DNA of 64,000 nt from positions 248,001 to 312,000 of the forward strand of contig CAXXPO010000010.1 in assembly GCA_963665185.2 (NCBI GenBank), in the 5' to 3' direction. How positions within the stretch are numbered: the first letter of the stretch is position 1; each line of letters opens with the position of its first letter. Below the pieces are notes generated by a model. The model had not been told where the DNA came from. It did not search any database and saw only the letters and a program-made list of their open reading frames with translations. This DNA is from G963665185 sp963665185. GTDB taxonomy: Bacteria; Desulfobacterota; Desulfovibrionia; Desulfovibrionales; Desulfovibrionaceae. Both the position numbers and the translations under genes were made by a program. Below, in pieces: positions 8,618 through 15,696 of the stretch.

Positions 8618-10087
8618 CTACACTCCGACACTTTCCAGATCTATGGTGATGACGATGATGGTCCGCCCGGACTGCTTGCTCGTGCCAATGGAGGAAAGCC
8701 CGAAGCCCTTGGAATTCATCTTCAGGTCCTGCTCGAAACCGGCGAGAACCAGGGTCTGCCCCATCTGCATCACGACCCGCTGGGAAAAGCTGCGGTTGGA
8801 AATCTGGGGCAGCTGGATTCGGAGATCCCCGCTGGAAAAGTCCTTCAGGTCTTCCAGGGCCGAAAGGGTCACGTTGTATTGCAGGATGACCCGGCGGCGA
8901 TCCAGAATCCTGGGAATCACGGTCATGGAAAAACCCGTTGAGACTTCGCCGGGCTGCAAAGAGGATGTGGTCTGGCTGTCATTGCCCGAGGTTTCGCTGA
9001 CACTGGCCAGATATGTCGTGCGTTCGACCACCTGCACGGGCAGAGGCTGGTTGTGCATGGTGATGCCCGATCCGCTGGTCAGCAGCGTTGTCCGACCATA
9101 GCGCAACATGGCCTTGGCCACGGCTTCCGATCCCCTGACCGGAGACTCCAGAATGGAGGCGGCCATGGACCCGGCACCGTCCAGGGCGTTGTAGACCGTG
9201 CCACCGGAAAGCAATTGCAGGTTCCTGGTGATAAGCTTTTTGACATCCAGGCCGGCTTCGGCATCTTCGGACAATTTCAAGGCCCAGACCTTCACGGTCA
9301 GAGCGACTTGCCGGATGTTCCTTTCATTGAGCATATCGATGTAGCCTGCCACCTGCCGCAGGACCTCCGGGGTGTCCGACACGGTCACAGTGCCGGCGTA
9401 GCGATTCACCACAACCCGGCCATCCTTGCTCAAAAATCCTTTGACCGTGGATTCGCAAGTTTCCCAGAGGTCGTGTTCATAGGTGGTTTTGCTGGTCTGC
9501 GAGGTCTGGCTGTCGGATTCGGACGAACGCACGACCTGCCCGGAACCGGAAGATCCGGTCGATCCGGATCCGGACCGGGATTTGTTGGTGATGGTGCTTT
9601 CAAAGGAAACCTTTCCGGGAGGGGCCAGTAAGGTGAACGTCCGTACTTCGAAGCGGGAAAAGATGACCGAGTCAGACTCCGGAGAGTATCTCCAGGCCAA
9701 CCCGAACTTACCTGCCAGCGAGTCCAGCAGACCCTCGAGCGTTCCCTGCCAATGCAGGTGGATTCTGGATTCCGCCACTGCTTTTGCATCTTCGGCAATG
9801 GTGATCTTCGCGGTTGTCACCGCGCCCATCCGCTGGACGAGTACTGGCAGGGTTCCGCTGGTGCGCAGTGTGACCACCTTTGCGAACAGGCCGGGCAATT
9901 GCTGACGGCCCGGACGTTTGACCGCCGTAGCCCCAAGGTATGGCCCGGCCACTTCCTCGACCGCGCGGAACGACTCTGTCCGGCCGACGTGTCCGGAATG
10001 ATTTTCAATCTGTTTCTGCTGTGCGGTCGGCTCGAATCCGGCGCAGCCCGTTACAATGCAGACCAGAAGGATCAAGAGGTAACGCAT
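8618..10087 (-). CDS. pilN: PilN secretin lipoprotein of the conjugative pilus
   Basis: 489 residues from the ATG at 10087. A lipoprotein signal ends in VTGC (Cys 15). An N-terminal domain is followed by a Ser/Gly/Thr-rich linker (about residues 180-215), an N0/STN-like region and a C-terminal secretin domain with the typical GFSMTVIPRI and MGQTLVLAGF strands. It forms the outer-membrane pore for the pilus. It starts just after the TrbH-TcpQ fusion gene, and TcpQ-type proteins are known partners of such secretins. A longer frame to 10288 lacks a signal peptide. Confidence 0.87.
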   Translation of the reverse strand: MRYLLILLVCIVTGCAGFEPTAQQKQIENHSGHVGRTESFRAVEEVAGPYLGATAVKRPGRQQLPGLFAKVVTLRTSGTLPVLVQRMGAVTTAKITIAEDAKAVAESRIHLHWQGTLEGLLDSLAGKFGLAWRYSPESDSVIFSRFEVRTFTLLAPPGKVSFESTITNKSRSGSGSTGSSGSGQVVRSSESDSQTSQTSKTTYEHDLWETCESTVKGFLSKDGRVVVNRYAGTVTVSDTPEVLRQVAGYIDMLNERNIRQVALTVKVWALKLSEDAEAGLDVKKLITRNLQLLSGGTVYNALDGAGSMAASILESPVRGSEAVAKAMLRYGRTTLLTSGSGITMHNQPLPVQVVERTTYLASVSETSGNDSQTTSSLQPGEVSTGFSMTVIPRILDRRRVILQYNVTLSALEDLKDFSSGDLRIQLPQISNRSFSQRVVMQMGQTLVLAGFEQDLKMNSKGFGLSSIGTSKQSGRTIIVITIDLESVGV

Positions 10088-10088
10088 G

Positions 10089-10859
10089 TCATCCCTCCCC
10101 GACTTCGAGCACTTTGTTGCCATGGTAGATGCGAACCCGAAGCGAGTTGCCGTTGGTGAACATGCGGGAAAAAAGGCGCTTGACCGCGCCAGTAAAGGTG
10201 TCGTTGAAAACGACCCCGGCCTGCATTTGGAAATCCGTGTCCATCCCCCAGACAAGCTGATATCCGGCCCGGTTCGCCCAGACTTCAAGTTGCTTTTTCA
10301 ATCCACCCGGAACAATGGCCCATTTCCTGATGTCCTTGTGCAGGTTTTCCCGGCTCTCCTTTCCCTGGGCCTGGAAGAACGGTTCCGTCTGGGCCACAAC
10401 GCCCTTGGGGACAAACCCCTTGCCCTCGGTCAGCGTGTAGACCTGGCTGAAGGAAAATCCATCCGAAGTCCGCACATACAGGTAGTATCCGTAGGGTGTG
10501 GCGGACAGGGCGTCGAAGATGTAGGCCACCTGCAACGGCTCGCCGTCCGGAGCCGACCTGCGTTCCGCAGCCTGTGGCGCAAACTGGAAACCCTGGGTCC
10601 GCAGAGCAGACTCGAACGCCACGCCGAACGGATCGTTCTGGTCGTAATCCAGGGCCAGGGTTGTGTGTCCTGGAGGATATTGCGCGGCCATCTTCAACGC
10701 GGCCCGTTCCGTCAGGTCGTGCAGATCCGGTTCTTCAAAAACCATGTCCAGGCTGGACACGGACTGCCATTTGGACTGCCCGGACGCTTTCGGAACGCAT
10801 CCGCCGGCGGCAAATGCCAGGACAATCAAGCACAAGAAGTAACTCCGCATATGTCGCAT
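10089..10859 (-). CDS. TrbH-like lipoprotein fused to a TcpQ/PilL-type domain
   Basis: 256 residues. A lipobox (AAGG then Cys 21) sets it as an outer-membrane lipoprotein; a start at Met 4 gives the same product. Residues about 40-140 resemble the IncP TrbH lipoprotein (AAQYPPGHTTLALDYD, DPFGVAFESALRTQGF). Residues about 175-254 look like the TcpQ C-terminal domain found in PilL (GLKKQLEVWANRAGYQLVW, RIYHGNKVLEV). The gene is the exact junction between trbG and pilN. It may tie the conjugation core complex to the pilus secretin. The fusion is read from sequence resemblance and needs a profile search. Confidence 0.65.
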   Translation of the reverse strand: MRHMRSYFLCLIVLAFAAGGCVPKASGQSKWQSVSSLDMVFEEPDLHDLTERAALKMAAQYPPGHTTLALDYDQNDPFGVAFESALRTQGFQFAPQAAERRSAPDGEPLQVAYIFDALSATPYGYYLYVRTSDGFSFSQVYTLTEGKGFVPKGVVAQTEPFFQAQGKESRENLHKDIRKWAIVPGGLKKQLEVWANRAGYQLVWGMDTDFQMQAGVVFNDTFTGAVKRLFSRMFTNGNSLRVRIYHGNKVLEVGEG

Positions 10860-11860
10860 CAGTCCACCTGCCTCAGTATTTCGATTTTATCCTGATCCCC
10901 GCCCACACCCGCCACGAGCACGGCCTTGTCGAAGACCTCATCCACAATCATGGCCCCGTTGCGCACACGGTAGTTCACCAGGACCTGCTGTCCGGCTTTC
11001 TCCACAAGCAGTACGGGAATCTCTCCCTGCTTCGCGGTCGCAGGCAGACGGATGAAGGTACGGGTTCCGTCGTTGTAAACGCGGGTCGGTTTCCAGGGAG
11101 CCTTGCCCTTGACCTGGTAGCGAAAATCCAGCTTGGCCAGGTCGGCCACTGTCGTCTCGCCCTCGGTGTTCAGCACCCGGGTTGTCCGGTAGTGTTCCTT
11201 TTCGCGCTGCTGCTTGAGCTTCTTTTTCAGGACGGCCTGTTTTTGCTCGGGATACAGAAATCCCACATAGGCCGTATGCCCTTCAGGCTGGGACACAAGC
11301 CTGAGGTGGTATGTGCGCCGGTCCGTGGTGATGACCGCCGTAGTGACAAGTCCGGCGTCCAGGGGCTTGATGGCCAGGTGGATGCTTTCGTTGTTTTCAG
11401 GCCCCGACGTTCCGGCCGCCACGCTCCAGCGGGCCGTGTCGCCCACGATCACATCGTTGACGATCTCCCCCGGTTGCAGCTCGATGTCGGAAATCATGAG
11501 CGGAGAGCAGATGATGGTGGGCAGGTTCGCCCCGTACAGAAACGTGACCTTGCCGTCCGGCAGCAGAATGGGATTGACGTTCCGGGCCTGCCAGCCGGCG
11601 GAAAGGTTCAGAGCCTTTTGTTCCGCGTCCGAGAGTTCAACAGGCGCGGTGTTGATGAATTCCGGCTCCGGCAGATCGGCTACATCGCCATCCGGCAAGG
11701 GGGAAAAATTCATGTCGGGAGGTGGCAGTTCAGCCATGCCGCTCTGGGCAGGCGAACGATCAGCCGCCGCGATGAAGACCTTGTTTGCGCCGGCCTGATC
11801 CTGGGCGAACACCGGCACGGTCCAGCAAAGAAGTGAAATGAAAATGACTATTTTTCTCAT
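10859..11860 (-). CDS. trbG: TrbG/VirB9-type conjugation protein
   Basis: 333 residues with a signal peptide (cleavage after VFA, residue 19). A low-complexity Pro/Asp-rich N-terminus is followed by two beta domains. The VirB9 family strands are visible: GKVTFLYGANLPTIICSP, GDTARWSVAAG, TDRRTYHLRL and, in the C-terminal domain, VYNDGTRTFIRLP. With TrbI and a lipoprotein it forms the outer-membrane core complex. The start overlaps the trbF stop (ATGA), and the stop overlaps the start of the TrbH-TcpQ gene by one base. Confidence 0.88.
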   Translation of the reverse strand: MRKIVIFISLLCWTVPVFAQDQAGANKVFIAAADRSPAQSGMAELPPPDMNFSPLPDGDVADLPEPEFINTAPVELSDAEQKALNLSAGWQARNVNPILLPDGKVTFLYGANLPTIICSPLMISDIELQPGEIVNDVIVGDTARWSVAAGTSGPENNESIHLAIKPLDAGLVTTAVITTDRRTYHLRLVSQPEGHTAYVGFLYPEQKQAVLKKKLKQQREKEHYRTTRVLNTEGETTVADLAKLDFRYQVKGKAPWKPTRVYNDGTRTFIRLPATAKQGEIPVLLVEKAGQQVLVNYRVRNGAMIVDEVFDKAVLVAGVGGDQDKIEILRQVD

Positions 11861-12525
11861 GATTGCCCCAGAAGTTTGGCCGCGCTTATGCTCGTCACAT
11901 AAACGCCGGCCGGATTTTTCATGATCTGCGCATCGGTCTTGGGAGGTACAATCCGGACCGCCAGGGTCGCTTCATAGGCCGTGGTTCCGATGGCCACACC
12001 CGAATGGTTCCGAACGGTTTCACGCCACTCAATGCGCCAGCTGTCCTGGCTCACAGGCAGCGGAATGCCCTTGATGACCACATCCACAAGCACTTTTTGC
12101 GCGCGTTCATACGGGCTGTTGGTTTCGTACCAACTTTTCACCATGCCTTTGGCCGCGCCCGTGAGATGTGCGGAAAGGCTCCGCACCATCTTTTGCTGAA
12201 GTCCGATATCCGCCGTCACGGAACGCCAATTCACGATGACGTTGGCAATCTCGGCCTGGATGATCCGTTCCGGAATGGCATCCGCCCTGTCCGCGCGCCC
12301 GACGGCCAGGGCCTTGCCCAGTCGGTCCACCTGCACCACATACGGGACCACTTTGCTTTGCGTGGCCTGAACCACGTTGCCGACAACCGACGCCGCCAGA
12401 ATCCCCAACGAAACAAAGGCGGTGAGCCGCCAGTTTGCGCGGCTTTTGATGTAGCTCCCGTATCGCTCCAGCCATTCCTGACGGGCAGCGAGATAGGGGT
12501 TTTCTGTTTTGTTCTTTTGGGACAT
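11857..12525 (-). CDS. trbF: TrbF/VirB8-type conjugation protein
   Basis: 222 residues. A basic cytoplasmic N-terminus (NPYLAARQEWLERYGSY, a TrbF hallmark) precedes one membrane segment (residues about 33-50). A periplasmic VirB8-like domain follows, with VPYVVQVDRLGKA and an ETNSPYERAQK loop. VirB8 proteins nucleate the inner-membrane complex. It is separated from trbL, the next trb gene upstream, by a 569-bp stretch holding two genes on the opposite strand. Confidence 0.88.
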   Translation of the reverse strand: MSQKNKTENPYLAARQEWLERYGSYIKSRANWRLTAFVSLGILAASVVGNVVQATQSKVVPYVVQVDRLGKALAVGRADRADAIPERIIQAEIANVIVNWRSVTADIGLQQKMVRSLSAHLTGAAKGMVKSWYETNSPYERAQKVLVDVVIKGIPLPVSQDSWRIEWRETVRNHSGVAIGTTAYEATLAVRIVPPKTDAQIMKNPAGVYVTSISAAKLLGQS

Positions 12526-12565
12526 GGGTTAGTAGCCTTTCCTGTTGATTCTGAGGAGAAACACC

Positions 12566-12808
12566 ATGAAAATGGAAGAACCAGGCATTCCGCATGAAGT
12601 CGTGGGCATGGTCACCTTGCAGGACCTGGACATGATCCGGGCATGGCGGGAGCATTCGGGCCTGAGGCAGGCTGATGTAGCAGGCAAAATGAGTGTGACG
12701 TCGGCTGCGTATGCGCAGACGGAAAAGAAAAGAGTGCGCCCTCGCATCGCCACCTTGAAGAAAATTGCCAAGGCCATGGGCATTACGTGGGAGCAATTGC
12801 AGGAATAG
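12566..12808 (+). CDS. Small XRE-family HTH protein, antitoxin-like
   Basis: 80 residues from the ATG at 12566, which follows a GAGGAG site at a normal distance. A Cro/C1-type helix-turn-helix covers residues about 24-75 (AWREHSGLRQADVAGKMSVTSAAY, then RPRIATLKKIAKAMG). The N-terminus (EPGIPHEVV) is of the type seen in antitoxins paired with RelE-like toxins, but no toxin gene is next to it. It lies opposite to the transfer operon, between trbF and trbL, with another HTH gene 24 bp downstream. A role in controlling the element or the second half of the operon is inference. Confidence 0.7.
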   Translation: MKMEEPGIPHEVVGMVTLQDLDMIRAWREHSGLRQADVAGKMSVTSAAYAQTEKKRVRPRIATLKKIAKAMGITWEQLQE

Positions 12809-12832
12809 GCCTGCTCCCCGGAGGAAATTGTC

Positions 12833-13081
12833 ATGCAGAAAATCAACGAAGAGGGAGAAGAACTCCTGTCTTTTGAAGAAGTCTTTCCCGACCACCAGCC
12901 GGGAGAGACGGTTCGTGGATTCAGGCTCCGAGAAGAACTGACCCAGGCCGCGCTTGCAGAAAAGATCGGTGTACGGCAGCACCACATCTCGGAGATCGAG
13001 AACGGGAAACGCTCCATCTCTTTGGAAATGGCGAAGAAATTGGCCAGCGTACTTGGTACGGACCACAGGGTTTTTCTCTGA
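12833..13081 (+). CDS. Second small XRE-family HTH protein
   Basis: 82 residues with a clear GGAGG site before the ATG. An acidic N-terminus (EEGEELLSFEEVFPDHQPGE) is followed by an HTH (LREELTQAALAEKIGVRQHHIS, then ENGKRSISLEMAKKLASVLG). It forms a two-gene unit with the HTH gene just upstream and converges on the 3' end of trbL (13 bp apart). The plan is that of antitoxin or phage-type regulators; again no toxin is visible. Confidence 0.7.
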   Translation: MQKINEEGEELLSFEEVFPDHQPGETVRGFRLREELTQAALAEKIGVRQHHISEIENGKRSISLEMAKKLASVLGTDHRVFL

Positions 13082-13094
13082 TACGCAGCCATGG

Positions 13095-14258
13095 CTATTC
13101 CATCCCGCCTGATGCATCGGAAGGTGTGGCGGTTTTTGCCGCAGCATCAGCTTGTGCGGCCTGATCCATCTTGAACATTTCATGCTGCGCTTTGACATTG
13201 CTGGCCACGCTTTTGGCAAAGGATGGAGTTCGGGTGGCCTGGACAGCTCCTTGAATGGTCCCGGCCATGTGCCTGGCCTTGCCAAGCCCGGTTGCACCTT
13301 CGGCATTGGCATACTTTGCTGCTTCACGCAGAGTGGACACACCGCTGGCAGCGTTTGTTGCAGCAGAAGCACCACCGCTTACAGCCGCCATGGTCGCCGT
13401 GCTCACAGCGGTGACTGCCGAATTGATGGCTTGGCCAGTGGAAACATGGGAACCGTTGATAATACCGGACGCAATGTCTGGAAGACTTTGAACTAAGGCC
13501 AGAAGAACAATAGCAGCACCGATGACAACAAGAAGATCCTGCATTTCAGATTTTGAATTAGTTAAATCGCTAATAAACTCCATCCCAAGAGCTACAAGTA
13601 GCTGCATAATATACAGCTTCACAGCAACTCCCAATGCGTATCTGATAAAATTTGTGGCAAAATCTTTTGTAAATTGCGATCCACCAAACCCTAAAAGAAT
13701 CATCCCTGCATTTAAAACTATATAAGATTCACATTTCACAAGGACTATTTGCGCAGCAATCAATGCAAAACAAATACAAATAACTATACTGCTAACAATA
13801 AGACCAAAACTCTTTGAAATATTTCCGAATGAAATATTATCAAATACATTTGTCACCAAATTAATTGCAGCTCCAAATATTGCCACTGGCTCAGCATTTG
13901 GGGCACCTGTCTCCACCGCAATATCTGTTAACCAAACGATTATCGAAGTTGCCCATTCTTTATAGTGGACAACAAGTGCGTACATAACTCCCGCGAACAA
14001 AAGCAACTTTATGAATTCTACAAAAATCTCCTTAATATTGGCAGGTTTAAGTGCCATTCGAATACCCATCCAGGCCACATCAATAATCAATAGAACCCGA
14101 AAGAGGCCGAGGGCTTTTCCTTTGATGACAGAAGACCAAGCGCTTGCAGTGTCATGAAATTTTAGCAGAATATCTGACAAAACGTCTGGCTCATTAGATA
14201 TCGCTTCAGCAAAAAGAGGCGTCGGAACAAATAAAACTACAAAAAAAATAAATATCAT
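13095..14258 (-). CDS. trbL: TrbL/VirB6-type polytopic conjugation protein, mosaic in base composition
   Basis: 387 residues from the ATG at 14258, which gives an N-terminal signal-like segment (MIFIFFVVLFVPTPLFAEA) and has AAAGGA upstream. A start at 14324 would overlap the divergent small gene. Multiple membrane segments lie between residues about 45 and 265, followed by an Ala/Ser/Thr-rich tail. This is the TrbL plan: the inner-membrane channel protein of P-type systems. The membrane half is AT-rich and the tail GC-rich, with a change near 13490, so the gene appears to be a recombinant. VirB6-type proteins are the donor targets of surface exclusion in some other systems. Confidence 0.8.
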   Translation of the reverse strand: MIFIFFVVLFVPTPLFAEAISNEPDVLSDILLKFHDTASAWSSVIKGKALGLFRVLLIIDVAWMGIRMALKPANIKEIFVEFIKLLLFAGVMYALVVHYKEWATSIIVWLTDIAVETGAPNAEPVAIFGAAINLVTNVFDNISFGNISKSFGLIVSSIVICICFALIAAQIVLVKCESYIVLNAGMILLGFGGSQFTKDFATNFIRYALGVAVKLYIMQLLVALGMEFISDLTNSKSEMQDLLVVIGAAIVLLALVQSLPDIASGIINGSHVSTGQAINSAVTAVSTATMAAVSGGASAATNAASGVSTLREAAKYANAEGATGLGKARHMAGTIQGAVQATRTPSFAKSVASNVKAQHEMFKMDQAAQADAAAKTATPSDASGGME

Positions 14259-14322
14259 GAGTCCTTTGACACCGTATAAATTGATAGTTAAATTGGAGTT
14301 CAAATCATTCAAAGGAGTTGTC

Positions 14323-14622
14323 ATGAAATATCTCACCTTTGCTGCTGTTCTTTGTTTGCTTACTGTTAGTTCTGTTGCACGTGCAGACTTAGGCCACACA
14401 GAGTTGATTTCTTTTGAAAAGAACCTTCAAAAATACACTTCAGAAAAAAATGAAGCCCAGAAAAAAATAGATCAAACATGCAAAAAACTCCGAGAAAAAT
14501 TAAAAAAGAGCTACGTCGACATGACCCCAAAAGAAAAAAAGATTTATAACTATTGTGAAGAATCTTTTTTCAAGACTCACAAAGTTAAAATGGATAAAAA
14601 ATCTCCTGGAAATACATTTTAA
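14323..14622 (+). CDS. Small exported protein ending in the same peptide as TrbJ; possible exclusion protein
   Basis: 99 residues on the strand opposite to the operon, with a strong AAAGGAG site before the ATG. A signal peptide (residues 1-21, ending ARA) precedes a short, lysine-rich, probably helical mature protein with two cysteines. The last 18 residues match the C-terminus of TrbJ at 14 of 18 positions, including the shared KKSPGNTF end. The base composition is AT-rich like the adjoining part of trbL. Not recognised by family. Position beside trbJ, where IncP carries the exclusion gene trbK, suggests an exclusion role; this is inference. Confidence 0.65.
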   Translation: MKYLTFAAVLCLLTVSSVARADLGHTELISFEKNLQKYTSEKNEAQKKIDQTCKKLREKLKKSYVDMTPKEKKIYNYCEESFFKTHKVKMDKKSPGNTF

Positions 14623-14636
14623 AACGTATTTCCAGG
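14605..14636. repeat. Perfectly centred palindrome holding two convergent stop codons; likely bidirectional terminator
   Basis: Two 16-bp arms with one mismatch and no loop meet at 14620/14621. Reading right, the arm encodes the last residues of the small exported protein; reading left, it encodes the last residues of TrbJ. The two TAA stops overlap by 2 bp. A run of T follows on the right side (14639-14645) and of A on the left, so it can act as a terminator for both genes. Confidence 0.75.
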
Positions 14637-15401
14637 GCTTTTTTTACTCATTCCAACAGGATGAATTTTAAAAAAATCTTGTATTTCAGCTCTATCCGCC
14701 TTGTCTTTTGCTTCCTTCTTTGCCGCCTCAACCGCCTGTTGCTGAATATGCGTGGCTATCAATGCGCGTAACTTCCGGGCTTCCTGTATTTGCAGTGCTG
14801 CCAGATGGTTGCCAGCTTCAATTGCCTGCTTGCGGCCTGCCGGAGTGGAAAGCAGGTCGCTGATATGCGCTTCCAATGCTGTGGAATCGTCTGCCATGTC
14901 CTTGAGTTGGGAACCGGAAACCTTGAACGCCACCTTGGTCGCGTCATCAACACGCTTGGACCAATCTTCCCATTTCTCCTGGTATTGTTTGGGGTCAGTC
15001 AGCTTTTTCGCTCCCCGCCAATGGGGATAAGACGACGTATAGACGGCATTGAGTGTATTGAGGTCCGCAATGGTAGAATCCAGGCTGTTGATCAGTCGGA
15101 CCATACTCATCATGTCCCCTTTCACAGCGTTGGCGACGGAAAATGGAAGGCTGATGGTATTTACGACCATGTTCTTGTAGACTTCGATGGTCTGTTGAAC
15201 CAATCTCACCTGTTGCATTGTCTGCTGCACATTCTCGCTGTACGTTTTCCACAGGCTTTCGAGCTGTTCCACGTTCGTCACACGCTCCATGTACTGCACG
15301 AACTTTTCAGAGCAGTTGGAACACCAGACAGTCATGGCACTGGCCGGAGCCGCGTTGCCCAAAAGCATTGAAAAGCAAAGAAAAGCAGCCACTTTTTTCA
15401 T
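14619..15401 (-). CDS. trbJ: TrbJ/VirB5-type conjugation protein
   Basis: 260 residues from the ATG at 15401. A signal peptide (cleavage after ASA, residue 22) is followed by a CSNC pair and a long, mostly helical, Gln/Ala-rich protein. This is the TrbJ/VirB5 plan: a minor subunit thought to sit at the pilus tip and touch the recipient. The last about 20 codons are AT-rich and end in FFKIHPVGMSKKSPGNTF, shared with the convergent small gene. Upstream in the same frame there is open sequence but no signal peptide. It follows the zinc-ribbon gene by 17 bp. Confidence 0.8.
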   Translation of the reverse strand: MKKVAAFLCFSMLLGNAAPASAMTVWCSNCSEKFVQYMERVTNVEQLESLWKTYSENVQQTMQQVRLVQQTIEVYKNMVVNTISLPFSVANAVKGDMMSMVRLINSLDSTIADLNTLNAVYTSSYPHWRGAKKLTDPKQYQEKWEDWSKRVDDATKVAFKVSGSQLKDMADDSTALEAHISDLLSTPAGRKQAIEAGNHLAALQIQEARKLRALIATHIQQQAVEAAKKEAKDKADRAEIQDFFKIHPVGMSKKSPGNTF

Positions 15402-15418
15402 GGTAGAAATCCTCAAGG

Positions 15419-15682
15419 CTATTTGAATTCCTGCCAAAAGAGGAGCCGGATGGTGAAATACAGGGCTACTCCCAAAAGACTCAGCCAATACCCGACAGCA
15501 GCCATCGGCCCCCAAAATCCATGTCCGACAACTGCTATAAAAACAGATGCATCCAGCCATCTCATGAGTGTCCGGCGTTTGGGTAAAATCTGGGAAGCTC
15601 CACAATGCGGACAGGCAAGAGCGTCTTTTGCCTTGTCAGTCCGTCCACAAGTCGGGCAAGGTTTGGCTTGATCATCTTTCAT
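15419..15682 (-). CDS. Small zinc-ribbon membrane protein in the transfer operon
   Basis: 87 residues. Two Cys pairs (CPTC and CPHC, 12 residues between the pairs) form a zinc ribbon at the N-terminus. One or two membrane segments follow (about residues 45-80, VFIAVVGHGFWGP then YWLSLLGVALYFTI). It is placed between trbE and trbJ in the operon direction, 14 bp after trbE. No trb homologue is recognised; function unknown. Confidence 0.6.
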   Translation of the reverse strand: MKDDQAKPCPTCGRTDKAKDALACPHCGASQILPKRRTLMRWLDASVFIAVVGHGFWGPMAAVGYWLSLLGVALYFTIRLLFWQEFK

Positions 15683-15696
15683 TTACTCACCTTTCC

